From Bradyrhizobium barranii subsp. barranii (lineage in GTDB: Bacteria; Pseudomonadota; Alphaproteobacteria; Rhizobiales; Xanthobacteraceae), in contig NZ_CP086136.1 in NCBI RefSeq assembly GCF_017565645.3, forward strand, positions 8,167,501 through 8,231,500: a stretch of 64,000 nucleotides of DNA. Reading direction: 5' to 3'. A program made the position numbers and the translations under genes. Below are positions 32,907 through 40,688 of this stretch, one piece after another. Within the stretch, counting starts at the first letter, position 1. Each line of letters begins with the position of its first letter. The notes under the pieces were generated by a model. That model did no database searches and was not told the DNA's origin. It worked only from the letters and a program-made list of their open reading frames with translations.

Positions 32907-33302
32907 TGCCCTCTCAGCCTCTCAAGCCGCACCCACGCCGCCGCCAAGTCCGAAACCGTGACGTCTGAACGTTTGGAACATAGGGGTCGCAAACGAGTGT
33001 TGTAGCTGCCTTGAAAAAGCTCTTCACCGCCGTTGCCGTCGGCGGGCGTAAGCTCCAGCGGCTTAGTGTGCGTCGCGAGGCAACCTGGTAGGGAAGCTAG
33101 CGCTCGAACCTTCGGCCGTATCCATTCCACTCCTCCTCCAATGGCTCCTCGATAAACAGCCGGCGCCAACCAGGCTACTCAACGCCAGAACAGGTTCCGG
33201 GTTCGATGCTGCGCTTACCTCGATAAACACTCGCCGACCTGACCGACCGGAGTCATTCACGCCAATCGGCGCCGGGGGGCCACGCTCGCGGTGCATTTGC
33301 TG
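32907..33302. other. Intergenic stretch, no gene seen
   Basis: Only frames without start signals or domains are visible. Confidence 0.5.
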
Positions 33303-34304
33303 TCATCGTGAGCCGTCGACGAAGGCGATCGGAGTGCCCTTCGCGACGCTCGTTGCAACCCGCTCCGCATCCCAGTTGGTCAGACGGACGCAGCCATGGG
33401 ATTCCGCCTTCGAGACCTTGTCGGGCGACGGTGTGCCATGAATGCCGTATCCTTCAGCGGTGAGGTTGATCCACACCGTTCCAACCGGATTGTTGGGGCC
33501 CGGCTTGATGGTGAAAGGTTTTCGGGATTGAACGCCCTTAAAGTGGTAGGCCGGATTGTAGCGATAGGTCGGATTTCGGTCGACCTCGGTCACCTTCAGA
33601 GTGCCGGATGGCGACGGCTTCTCCTCGCTCCCGACCGTTGCCGGATAGAAGCCGATAAGCACGTTAGACTTGTCGAACAGCTTCACGGTCTGCCGACTCT
33701 TGTCGACCTCGACCCTGTCCGCCCTCGACGGCGCGCCGGCCTCTGCACTGCCAGTATCCACAACGATGATGTCGTCGCCGGGGCGGTCGAAGCGCTGCCC
33801 GGGATTGAGCGCCGCCAGCAGTTGCTCGCTCATATGAAATTTCTCGGCCAGTCCTTCTCGCGGACTGGTGAAACCCAGCTTCGGCAGGTCTTTCATTTCC
33901 TCCATCTTCGACGGGAGCTTGCTAAGAAAAGGTCCGGCGACATCCTGCTCGGTGATCGTGTAGTTCGCCGTGACCCGCCGATCGTCCGCGCGCAGTGCGT
34001 TCCAGACGTCCTCGGTCGGAACGTCCGAGCTCGGCAATTGCCGCGCCTCCGCGAAGGCGCGTAGGGCCTTCTTCGCGTTCTCGCCGAATCTGCCGTCGAT
34101 CTCACCTGGCGAGAAGTGGGCCCGGTCGAGCAGGACTTGTAACCGAACCCCCGCCGGCGTCGGCTTCTCGTTCGACAAGATCTTCTTCGATGGTTCGGCG
34201 GCATCGATAGCAGCCGCGCCCATTTCGGCGCACCGCGCCGCCGGGCCGGCCATCACGGCCAGGAGAACAATGATGTGTTTCACCTTTCGAGGCCACATCA
34301 CCAA
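33303..34304 (-). CDS. L,D-transpeptidase (YkuD domain) with peptidoglycan-binding domain
   Basis: 333 residues with an N-terminal export signal ([20 protein letters not shown]). Residues ~50-90 are a PG_binding_1 domain ([20 protein letters not shown], then [11 protein letters not shown]). The YkuD catalytic domain starts ~200 ([14 protein letters not shown]) and carries the active site [20 protein letters not shown] followed by RLTNWDA (His, Cys and Arg of HxxxxxxxxxxxxSHGCVR). These periplasmic enzymes make 3-3 peptidoglycan cross-links or attach proteins to peptidoglycan. It lies immediately downstream of the second glycosyltransferase operon, six bases after its end. Confidence 0.92.
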   Translation of the reverse strand: MVMWPRKVKHIIVLLAVMAGPAARCAEMGAAAIDAAEPSKKILSNEKPTPAGVRLQVLLDRAHFSPGEIDGRFGENAKKALRAFAEARQLPSSDVPTEDVWNALRADDRRVTANYTITEQDVAGPFLSKLPSKMEEMKDLPKLGFTSPREGLAEKFHMSEQLLAALNPGQRFDRPGDDIIVVDTGSAEAGAPSRADRVEVDKSRQTVKLFDKSNVLIGFYPATVGSEEKPSPSGTLKVTEVDRNPTYRYNPAYHFKGVQSRKPFTIKPGPNNPVGTVWINLTAEGYGIHGTPSPDKVSKAESHGCVRLTNWDAERVATSVAKGTPIAFVDGSR

Positions 34305-34310
34305 ATCCTT

Positions 34311-35387
34311 TCATGGTATCGACGGCTGAGCACCTGGGCAAAGGTCCGTTTCCTTCACGCCGGGATCGACGATCAAGCCTCGGTAGGCGCGCTCATACTC
34401 TCGCGCCATCCGGCTTGCGGAGAAGCGCGCTTCGAAGCGGGCGCGGACTACCCTCCGGTCGAGACGGCCAAGCTCTCCAACCGCCCTTACCGCCTGGTCC
34501 TCATTCTCGACGATGAAACCCGTCACGCCGTCCTCAACGACTTCCGGCACGGATCCGGATCGGTAGGCGATCACGGGCGTCCCGCAAGCCATCGCCTCTA
34601 TCATGACGAGACCGAAGGGCTCAGGCCAATCGATCGGGAACAGGAGGGCCGCTGCGTCGGCGAGGAACGGCTGCTTTTTCGCATCATCGACTTCCCCCAC
34701 AAGCTGAACCGTTCGACCATCTATGTGCGGCTCAAGCTTCTTCTTGAAGTATCCGGTCTCACCGCGCGGGATCTTGGCGGCGATGCGCAGTGGCTCTCCG
34801 GCCGCCCGCGCGATCTGGATCGCGTCCTCGGGACCTTTCTCCGCCGTAAGGCGACCGAGGAAGGCGAGATAGGATCCCTCATCGAAAGACGGGCGGAAGA
34901 GGTGCGAAGGCAGCCCGTGCTGTATCGTGGCGATCCAGTTTGCGTCAGGAAGCGGCACGCGCTGGTGCTCGGATATCGAGATGAAACCCGCGCCGGGAAA
35001 CTCGCGCACCACGTCCGGCAGGCCGGGGAGGTCTAGCCTACCATGCATCGTGGTCAGGAAGGGCACGCCGAGCCGGCTGAGCAGCGGAAGCGGCAACCAA
35101 TCGATGTGTGCGTGGATCACGTCGAAGTCTTTCGCGCGCCTGGCGATGGCCTCCAGCAGCACGGCACTGGCCGCATTGGGGTCCACGCCCTTCCGACCGA
35201 GGCGCAGCGCGCGTGGCCATACGGGTTGGAGTTTGCCTTTCGTCCTTGAGTCGCCGCTCGCGAATAGTGTGACCTCGTGACCGAGTTCTACCAACTCGTC
35301 CACCAACCACGCCACGACCCGCTCGGTGCCGCCGTAGAGCTTTGGGGGAACGCTTTCGGCGAGGGGAGCAAGCTGAGCAATGCGCAT
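34311..35387 (-). CDS. Family 4 glycosyltransferase, copy 2
   Basis: 358 residues, about 80% identical by eye to 3795-4829 over its length: same PPKLYGGTERV start, YLAFLGRLTAEKGPE, and PEPFGLVMIEAMACGTPVIAYR. It has 14 additional C-terminal residues (KETDLCPGAQPSIP). It is the third gene of the intact operon copy, 12 bases after the 44-residue membrane protein. The sugar and acceptor are unknown; the downstream L,D-transpeptidase suggests an envelope polysaccharide context. Confidence 0.9.
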   Translation of the reverse strand: MRIAQLAPLAESVPPKLYGGTERVVAWLVDELVELGHEVTLFASGDSRTKGKLQPVWPRALRLGRKGVDPNAASAVLLEAIARRAKDFDVIHAHIDWLPLPLLSRLGVPFLTTMHGRLDLPGLPDVVREFPGAGFISISEHQRVPLPDANWIATIQHGLPSHLFRPSFDEGSYLAFLGRLTAEKGPEDAIQIARAAGEPLRIAAKIPRGETGYFKKKLEPHIDGRTVQLVGEVDDAKKQPFLADAAALLFPIDWPEPFGLVMIEAMACGTPVIAYRSGSVPEVVEDGVTGFIVENEDQAVRAVGELGRLDRRVVRARFEARFSASRMAREYERAYRGLIVDPGVKETDLCPGAQPSIP

Positions 35388-35399
35388 CTTGCCGATCCT

Positions 35400-35534
35400 C
35401 TAGACTGGAAACATCAATAGGAGGATCAGCATGATGGCAGCCGAAACGAGCTCGGAGATGATCAACAGCGTCCAGACCGGCCTCGCGGTGCTTGCCACCA
35501 ATTGCCTGACGAGCTTCTCCATAAGCCTCAACAT
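35400..35534 (-). CDS. 44-residue single-span membrane protein, copy 2
   Basis: MLRLMEKLVRQLVASTARPV, then one transmembrane helix (WTLLIISELVSAAIMLILLL). The ATG overlaps the stop of the upstream gene (ATGTTGA, 7 bases), as in copy 1. Same length and helix position as 4833-4967, with the sequence RPxWTLLxIS conserved. Probable membrane partner of the glycosyltransferase (inferred). Confidence 0.72.
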   Translation of the reverse strand: MLRLMEKLVRQLVASTARPVWTLLIISELVSAAIMLILLLMFPV

Positions 35535-35737
35535 TCGTCCTTGGGGAGACGGTTCGAGTAGGCCAGGCCGAATCCGGTCAGTTCTTCGACCTCGCTCACG
35601 CGCGCTTCCCATCTTCCTTGAAGGTGGCGCCGCAGCAGACAACGCCGGCTGTCCGCGGCATCCACGTCGCGATGCTTCGCGCGATGGAGGGACCAAACTG
35701 TATCCACGGCTCGCCGCCGCAGGGCTTCGTCGACCAT
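35528..35737 (-). CDS. 69-residue basic/helical protein, first gene of glycosyltransferase operon copy 2
   Basis: MVDEALRRRAVDTVWSLHRA, then [20 protein letters not shown] and EELTGFGLAYSNRLPKDEC. No membrane segment. The frame is conserved in spirit in copy 1 (4961-5170), which is broken, and starts 36 bases downstream of the promoter-like element. Its Arg-rich helix and Cys residues have no recognised motif. Function unknown. Confidence 0.65.
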   Translation of the reverse strand: MVDEALRRRAVDTVWSLHRAKHRDVDAADSRRCLLRRHLQGRWEARVSEVEELTGFGLAYSNRLPKDEC

Positions 35738-35773
35738 GTTCCGGGTCCAACAAAATTGACATCGTGGGACGGC

Positions 35774-35799
35774 AACTCATCGCCCGAGCGGAGGTTTCC
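35774..35799 (-). promoter_or_regulatory. Promoter-like element GGAAAC-N16-AGTT, operon copy 2
   Basis: Same two boxes and 16-base spacing as 5205-5230, with a different spacer sequence; the -10-like box ends 36 bases before the ATG at 35737. Confidence 0.5.
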
Positions 35800-35939
35800 A
35801 GTTTTTCCCGAAAATCTTAAGCTCAGTGACGGAGCTGGACCGTATCGAGGCCGTGACGGCTCACGGGACACTTGGAGTTCGCCATCGCCGTCCAAGCGCA
35901 ATCCCATCGCTTCGAGCTCCAGTGCCCGAATGCTAAACC

Positions 35940-36116
35940 ATGGCCGATGCGAGTAAGATCGACGAGCAAGAGCAAACCCTGCGCCGGATTACTTCCATAC
36001 TTGCCGAGCGGCCGGAGAAGACCCTCGACCCACTTAGATTCAATGGTGTTACTTTTAAGGGCAGCGCGGCAACGTACAGCACTCCCCTTGGTTCCGGTAG
36101 AGACGGAGCGCCTTAG
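35940..36116 (+). CDS. Possible 58-residue protein
   Basis: MADASKIDEQEQTLRRITSI, then LAERPEKTLDPLRFNGVTFK and a Gly/Ser-rich end. The helical first half looks coding but there is no clear ribosome-binding site. The stop overlaps the convergent gene at 36113-36265 by four bases. Confidence 0.3.
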   Translation: MADASKIDEQEQTLRRITSILAERPEKTLDPLRFNGVTFKGSAATYSTPLGSGRDGAP

Positions 36117-36265
36117 TGCTGTTCTAGGGCTCTGATGTCGTCGACGAGGGCGACTTCAATCTGGCGCAGGTGCTCTGCGGTTAGGTCGTTCGGAAATTCC
36201 TTGGCGAGCCGCCGGCAGCGCTCTAGGCGCTCTTCCAGTATCCGCTTTTCCCGGTTCTTGTTCAT
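36113..36265 (-). CDS. 50-residue helical protein
   Basis: MNKNREKRILEERLERCRRL, then AKEFPNDLTAEHLRQIEVAL and VDDIRALEQH. A highly charged coiled-coil-like protein of a type common in rhizobia; no domain assigned. Clean ATG-to-stop frame with strong coding composition. Confidence 0.6.
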   Translation of the reverse strand: MNKNREKRILEERLERCRRLAKEFPNDLTAEHLRQIEVALVDDIRALEQH

Positions 36266-36468
36266 GGAGCGAGCTAGCCCAATCGCGTAAATTCAGCGTC
36301 CTTCGTGTCGATTAATGGAGGATCAATCCGTGTGTTCCAGCGCACGTTAAGATAGTGCGGTGGGAAAATATGGCAATCGGGGTCCAAGCCTGATGCTGCA
36401 CCCGCGAGATGCTGCACTCGGGATCGTCGGCTTCGGGTCAAGCAAGTTCATAGCCGCAATGGGCCGTT

Positions 36469-36750
36469 TACCAGCACCTCGACGTAGTCCCGGAGCTTGC
36501 CGCTTTTCCGACACTGAAATCCATCGGGTGCGATCTGACCAAGGATTGGCAAAGCTTCACCTGCAAAGATGGCTGGATCGGGCACGTCATCTCGACCGTT
36601 CTTAATCTGCCGATACGCTTCCTTGAAGCGCGAGAGCTTACGTTCGGGGCCCGAGTGTCATCCGGTCGTGACTTCACGGCCTGTGACCAACGCAGGGATT
36701 TCCGACCTAGGCAATGGTGTGCCGCGTCTCCCATTTGTCAGCGCCGTTGA
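36469..36750 (+). pseudogene. Unidentified gene fragment
   Basis: An open frame without start codon reads YQHLDVVPELAAFPTLKSIG, then CDLTKDWQSFTCKDGWIGHV and ISTVLNLPIRFLEARELTFG before degenerating. Amino-acid usage looks genuine and two Cys flank DLTKDWQSFT, but I do not recognise the family. Probably the middle of a decayed gene. Confidence 0.3.
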
Positions 36751-37083
36751 CGGTAATTGCCCGGAATTGCTGTTCCGCGAACTATTGGGTGGAATCCTCC
36801 CAACCAACCATGATGAATGTGCCTTCGCAGAACTGGTCATGGTGGTTGAAGTTCGGCGCATGTGTGACCGGTTGCATTAGCGGTGTCATGGCGCGCGATG
36901 TGGACTCCCGAGGTGATTGGCGCCGTTGAAGTTAGCGCCGCCTGCACCTCCTTCCTAACCAATGGCCGCTACAGCGCGACCGGCGACGGTGTCTCATGCT
37001 GGCGGGAGCACAGCCGCGCGGCAGACTACCGGACTCATTATCTGAGCGATCTGGCAAGGCGTTTTATCCAAAAGGAGTATCCT

Positions 37084-37521
37084 ATGAGGTGGGCTCAAAC
37101 ATCAGCACTAGTCATTTGCCTGCTCGGCGCGCCGGGCGTTTCGTTGGCCGCGGACGCCAAGGGGGACGTGGAGAAGGCTTACGCCGCCTGGGATGCCGCA
37201 TTCAACAAGCAGGACGAGAAAGCCATCGGGGCTTCCTATGTCGCGACGGCAAAATTGATGCCGCCCACACATCAGGTCGCGTCGGGTCCGGCTGAGATCG
37301 AAAAGTTCTTTGCCGGACTCTTCGCCAACGATGTAACGGGTCACAAATTGGAGATGGTCGACGCCGGCGGAGACGACAAAATCGTATTCGGCACAGCCAA
37401 GTGGAGTGCCACGGGTAAGGACAAGGAGGGCAAGCCGTCTCCCTTCAGTGGCTTGGCGACGCACGTCTTCGAACGCCAAGCCGATGGATCCCTCAAATTG
37501 AGGCTGCAAACGTTCAACTAA
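37084..37521 (+). CDS. Exported NTF2/SnoaL-like protein
   Basis: 145 residues: signal peptide MRWAQTSALVICLLGAPGVS, then LAADAKGD; then a DUF4440/SgcJ-type NTF2 fold (VEKAYAAWDAAFNKQDEKAI, then GASYVATAKLMPPTHQVASG, EIEKFFAGLFANDVTGHKLE and FGTAKWSATGKDKEG). Such cone-shaped barrels bind small molecules or act as isomerases; no catalytic residue assignment is possible. AAAAGGAG precedes the ATG. Confidence 0.88.
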   Translation: MRWAQTSALVICLLGAPGVSLAADAKGDVEKAYAAWDAAFNKQDEKAIGASYVATAKLMPPTHQVASGPAEIEKFFAGLFANDVTGHKLEMVDAGGDDKIVFGTAKWSATGKDKEGKPSPFSGLATHVFERQADGSLKLRLQTFN

Positions 37522-37692
37522 AGCGGTCGAGCTTCGTCGGTCCGGTCAGGCGGTGGCCTTGCCGGACACCCAAAAGGGTTACTTGGCCCAGTGCTAGAGA
37601 TGCCCGCTTTGGCTCAAAACCGGCAATATTCTGGTTTCAGAAACTGCTTGAATCCCCTAAGCCGACGTCGGCGCCGTTGATTAGCCCTGATA

Positions 37693-37717
37693 GGAACGAC
37701 TCACCAAGCCTTGCGTT
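37693..37717 (+). promoter_or_regulatory. EcfG-type promoter for a short exported/membrane protein
   Basis: GGAAC-N16-CGTT, perfect match, the -10 ending 36 bases before the ATG at 37754. Confidence 0.65.
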
Positions 37718-37753
37718 GGCGTTGCCATCGATACTCTGCTTCGGAACGCTGAC

Positions 37754-37927
37754 ATGCAGAGGGACCTTTGGATTGTGATAGCGGCCTTGTTTTCAATCGC
37801 TCTGATCGCGAGTATCTGCACCGCGGCTCTGCCGAAAGCTTCGTTCGGCCACAAGGGTCTGCCCAGTTCCGATCCGTCAGTGCTTTTGGTTTCGGAAAGC
37901 AGTCCATATATGCGGAACGAGCGGTAA
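37754..37927 (+). CDS. 57-residue protein with N-terminal hydrophobic helix
   Basis: MQRDLWIVIAALFSIALIAS, then ICTAALPKASFGHKGLPSSD and a short polar tail. The hydrophobic segment may be a membrane anchor or a signal peptide with cleavage after TAA. The ribosome-binding site is weak, but the perfect EcfG-type promoter at the right distance supports expression. The last bases overlap the gene-tail fragment at 37900-37944 in another frame. Confidence 0.48.
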   Translation: MQRDLWIVIAALFSIALIASICTAALPKASFGHKGLPSSDPSVLLVSESSPYMRNER

Positions 37928-37944
37928 GACGCGCTACCACTTAA
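37900..37944 (+). pseudogene. Tail fragment of the 23.1 kb small gene
   Basis: Reads QSIYAERAVRRATT and stop, paralleling the end of the protein at 23090-23290 (GQYAYAERALRRATI and stop). Similarity continues about 20 bases beyond the stop (GCACGA-T/G-TA-CGCACGCC) in both. Nothing of the gene's front half is present. Confidence 0.55.
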
Positions 37945-37994
37945 GCACGATTACGCACGCCTATTGACCAACCTCTTGGGGCCGACCTAGGCCC

Positions 37995-38377
37995 ATGCGC
38001 AAGCCTCGCGCCGGCGTGCCTGTGCACGCTGATGAATGGGGTTGGTCGATCGGCTTCTATCCCGGCATGGAGCCAGGCACATGGCCGAGTGGCATAGCGG
38101 CCACCTTCGAAGCCGCGCGCGAGGCTTTCGGGGCCGCATGGTCGGATCTACAGCCAAACATCACCCACAATGCCTTCGCCGAATGGCGCCAAGACCGCGA
38201 CTGGCGCGCCGTGATGGCGGCCAAGCGGGCGCGGAGCGAGAAGCTCGACAGCGAGATCCGAAGCACGCTCATTCGCTGCGTCTGCGGCACCACATTCGAC
38301 AGCTGGAAGCCGGCGGAGAGCTATCCCCACCGCCAGCACATCTATGTCGCCAGGCGGCCAATGGGACATACCGATGA
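37995..38377 (+). pseudogene. N-terminally deleted copy of the 14.6 kb gene
   Basis: MRKPRAGVPVHADEWGWSIG, then FEAAREAFGAAWSDLQPNIT and CVCGTTFDSWKPAESYPH parallel the restored 14586-15078 product. The ~40 N-terminal codons between the shared CTATTGACCAACCT block and CGCGCCGGCGTGCC are deleted. A short frameshift near 38355 makes the frame run on past the natural stop at 38375-38377 to 38621. The front-deleted protein might still be made from ATG 37995, but it is not the full gene. Confidence 0.65.
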
Positions 38378-38643
38378 AGCACACCGAAGAACGACCCTAC
38401 GCAAATCCGGAGGCGGCCGCGCGCAAGCTCGTCGAGCTCGCAGCGAGCGTCGAGGCCGCTCAGGAAGACCGCATCTTTATCGAGAGGATCAACGCGCCCT
38501 TCTTGTTCAAGCTGAAGGGCAGTGGCAGCGAGTTCGGCGCCGGGCTCAAACACGCGATCGAGCGCGGTTCGCTCCAGCTGCACGAGAGCGGGACTTACGT
38601 GAAGCTAATGCCGTCCAGTGAAGACCTGCTGGCCCGCAAATAA
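38374..38643 (+). CDS. Small conserved protein, partner copy 2
   Basis: 89 residues, MKHTEERPYANPEAAARKLV, then RIFIERINAPFLFKLKGSGS and EFGAGLKHAIERGSLQLHES. Closely similar to 15075-15332 with two additional N-terminal and a different C-terminal stretch (KLMPSSEDLLARK). It is intact here, whereas its upstream partner is damaged. Function unknown. Confidence 0.75.
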   Translation: MKHTEERPYANPEAAARKLVELAASVEAAQEDRIFIERINAPFLFKLKGSGSEFGAGLKHAIERGSLQLHESGTYVKLMPSSEDLLARK

Positions 38644-38746
38644 AAGCCTTCTGGCAGCTCTTCCGAAAGCCTGGGCGGTACGGTCCCGACCCGGATTGGT
38701 TTCAGAACCCCTGGTAGATTTTCTTTCCTTCTGAACGGACGGTTTA

Positions 38747-38771
38747 GGAACGTGGCTTCTGCGCTCCCGTT
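38747..38771 (+). promoter_or_regulatory. EcfG-type promoter
   Basis: GGAAC-N16-CGTT, perfect match; the -10 ends 31 bases before the ATG at 38803. Confidence 0.72.
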
Positions 38772-38802
38772 GGCCCCGCACGAATCCAAACAGGAGTTTT
38801 CG

Positions 38803-39075
38803 ATGAAGAAGATCATTATGGCTACCGCCGCCCTCGGCCTTATGTGCGGTACCGCCTTCGCTCAGAATTCCAGGCCCGCTTCGCAGTCCGACAACATGCA
38901 GAAGCCCGGCATGCACAATACGGACAAAGGTTCGATGACCAAAGGCACCACCGGCATGAGCAAAGACGGCATGGCCAAGGGCGGAATGGTGAAACCCGAT
39001 GCATCCGGCCAGGGCGGCTCTGGTCCCGGCAGCGACCAAGGCGGCACGAAGGTGGCGCCAGGTAACATGAAGTAA
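38803..39075 (+). CDS. Small exported Gly/Met/Lys-rich protein
   Basis: 90 residues: signal peptide MKKIIMATAALGLMCGTAFA, then QNSRPASQ; the mature part repeats GM/SK/GT units (TKGTTGMSKDGMAKGGMVKP) and ends GGTKVAPGNMK. It is low-complexity and probably disordered in the periplasm. A similar exported low-complexity protein is at 47427-47729. CAGGAG precedes the ATG. Confidence 0.82.
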   Translation: MKKIIMATAALGLMCGTAFAQNSRPASQSDNMQKPGMHNTDKGSMTKGTTGMSKDGMAKGGMVKPDASGQGGSGPGSDQGGTKVAPGNMK

Positions 39076-39138
39076 GCCAGTCTCTTCCTGGCTTTACTTC
39101 TACGGCCGCGCCGCTTGTCCATGCTGGCGCAGGCGGCC

Positions 39139-39252
39139 CTACCGCATGCCCATGAACAGCGCCGCAACAAACGGTGCGGCGCCAAAGGCTGCAACGCCAA
39201 GGCAGATGCGCGCGTGGACTGAATACGGATTGATGTGGGGCTGTTCGACCAA
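39139..39252 (-). CDS. Possible 37-residue membrane peptide
   Basis: From a TTG at 39252: VEQPHINPYSVHARICLGVA, then AFGAAPFVAALFMGMR. One hydrophobic helix with a coding-like composition; GGGAG lies eight bases upstream. No ATG, so the call is weak. Confidence 0.28.
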   Translation of the reverse strand: MVEQPHINPYSVHARICLGVAAFGAAPFVAALFMGMR

Positions 39253-39460
39253 GGCACGCTCCCATGCTACGCAGGCGGGAGCCCAATCGGTCTCTCAGTC
39301 ACCGACGCCTAAGGCGGAGTACGGCCGATGATGCGGTGACAATCGATCGCTTGCCAATCGGTTCCAAGCAAGAGTGTTAGTTCGGCGGAACGCCCATCAG
39401 AATGGCGCGACGCCATTAAGGCCGCTGGCCTATGCGGAAAAACGAATGCTGCTGATTGAA

Positions 39461-39486
39461 AAAAGCCGCCAACTAAGGCGGCTTTA
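39461..39486 (-). terminator. Rho-independent terminator overlapping a stop codon
   Basis: Minus strand AAAGCCGCC-TTAGTT-GGCGGCTTTTTT; the stem includes the TAA stop of the gene at 39484-39636. Confidence 0.72.
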
Positions 39487-39636
39487 CTCGTCGATGGATC
39501 GCAGCCGGCTTTCCAGATCCGCGATCATCTCTTGGATGCGCGCCTCTGTCTCGGGGTCTAATGCCATCTGTCGGAGGAATGCGCGGTACTTCATGATCTT
39601 CATTTCGAGTTCGACGCGTTCGTTTTTTATGACCAC
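39484..39636 (-). CDS. 50-residue charged helical protein
   Basis: GTG start at 39636 with GGGGAGAAG seven bases upstream; reads (M)VIKNERVELEMKIMKYRA, then FLRQMALDPETEARIQEMIA and DLESRLRSIDE. Amphipathic helix, no known domain. A terminator overlaps the stop codon, so it is an independent short transcription unit. A longer frame to 39735 has no start support. Confidence 0.65.
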   Translation of the reverse strand: MVIKNERVELEMKIMKYRAFLRQMALDPETEARIQEMIADLESRLRSIDE

Positions 39637-39731
39637 CTTGCTTCTCCCCGTTTTAAATATGACGAGGGAGAAGCAAAATTGTTCAATATTAGCAATGTAC
39701 GGTAGTGGACGCTGCGCGACGCCGGATTGCC

Positions 39732-39926
39732 TCAATGCATCGTAGGTTTTCTCATGATCTCTATGTAGTCGCGAAAACCGATCCGATGAAGTTTGATCAT
39801 GACCCTCGCTATTTGTCGAAGCTCGTTTCTGGCGCCGCCGAGGGGAAGTTCGCGAGCGCGCCGCAGCAGTTGTGCAGCGCCTTCAATCAGGGGCGTACCT
39901 TCAGGTACCTCTTTGGCTGGTCTCAT
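39732..39926 (-). CDS. Small basic helical protein following family A copy 3
   Basis: 64 residues from ATG 39926, which overlaps the family A stop as ATGA: MRPAKEVPEGTPLIEGAAQL, then LRRARELPLGGARNELRQIA and RVMIKLHRIGFRDYIEIMRK. The LRRARELPLG core recalls the LPxGxxR core of family A itself, so it may be a shortened relative. Translation is probably coupled. Confidence 0.65.
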   Translation of the reverse strand: MRPAKEVPEGTPLIEGAAQLLRRARELPLGGARNELRQIARVMIKLHRIGFRDYIEIMRKPTMH

Positions 39927-40120
39927 TTCGGGGCCTGTAAACCGGGCGACCTCAGCCACTCGCTCATTTGAGAGCCGGTCTCTACTTGCCGGGCCTTGCG
40001 GATTGCGCGCTCCCGCTCGATACTTGGCGGAAGCGAGCGAGCCTTCTCACGAAGGCGCTTCGCCTCATCTGCAAGGCGATCTTCAAGGGGGACTGTTTGC
40101 TTGAAACGGCGTCGCTGCAT
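39923..40120 (-). CDS. Family A small protein, copy 3
   Basis: 65 residues: MQRRRFKQTVPLEDRLADEA, then KRLREKARSLPPSIERERAI and RKARQVETGSQMSEWLRSPG, ending LQAPK. This is the best-preserved form of the family. Upstream DNA for ~120 bases is homologous to that before 40485-40688. Confidence 0.82.
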   Translation of the reverse strand: MQRRRFKQTVPLEDRLADEAKRLREKARSLPPSIERERAIRKARQVETGSQMSEWLRSPGLQAPK

Positions 40121-40308
40121 GGCGCTGCTCCATTCCTGAGGAAGGCGGTAGCGCTAATGGCGTTCTCATCACCGATAAGAGCCAAGGACCGTGCGGTGAT
40201 GACCGACGTTAGCATTGTTCGATACCGGACATAAGTTCACTTTTGCACCAACGCCAAAAGTTAATGAAACAGACTCCGGAGCTCCCAAAATCAAAGCAGG
40301 ACGAGCAG

Positions 40309-40488
40309 CTAGTCAATCGCGGTCTTGATTTGCCCGACTTTTCTCGCGAGTTGCCAGATCTCGACGTCGTGACCGTCGACGAGGCGCCTTGCCTTTTGCA
40401 AGGCTTCTTCATCGTCCACAGCATCGAAGCCATGGGCGCCGAAAATGTGTCCGTCCTGATCGAGGAGGTACGCGCGGTAATCCTTCAC
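40309..40488 (-). CDS. Small alpha/beta protein following family A copy 4
   Basis: 59 residues from GTG 40488 (overlapping the family A stop as GTGA): MKDYRAYLLDQDGHIFGAHG, then FDAVDDEEALQKARRLVDGH and DVEIWQLARKVGQIKTAID. The YLLDxDGHI...DxEEALxxA...VELWxxxR pattern is a widespread small rhizobial domain of unknown function. Coupled translation with the gene upstream is likely. Confidence 0.78.
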   Translation of the reverse strand: MKDYRAYLLDQDGHIFGAHGFDAVDDEEALQKARRLVDGHDVEIWQLARKVGQIKTAID

Positions 40489-40688
40489 GTGGGCGCGCGA
40501 AGTCCGGGAGACAGCAGCCACTCACTTATGTGCGAGCCGGTCTCCGCTTGGCGCGCTCGGCGAATGGCTTCGTCGCGTAACCTGCCAAGTGGAAGACACT
40601 CGGCTTCTTCTCGCAGGCGCCTCGCCTCTTGAGCGAGACGTCCTTCGAGTGAGAGTATTTGTTTGAAACGGCGTCGCTGCTGCTGCAT
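40485..40688 (-). CDS. Family A small protein, copy 4
   Basis: 67 residues: MQQQRRRFKQILSLEGRLAQ, then EARRLREEAECLPLGRLRDE and AIRRARQAETGSHISEWLLS, ending PGLRAPT. CAGGGAG lies eight bases before ATG 40688. The stop overlaps the next start codon (GTGA). Confidence 0.8.
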   Translation of the reverse strand: MQQQRRRFKQILSLEGRLAQEARRLREEAECLPLGRLRDEAIRRARQAETGSHISEWLLSPGLRAPT

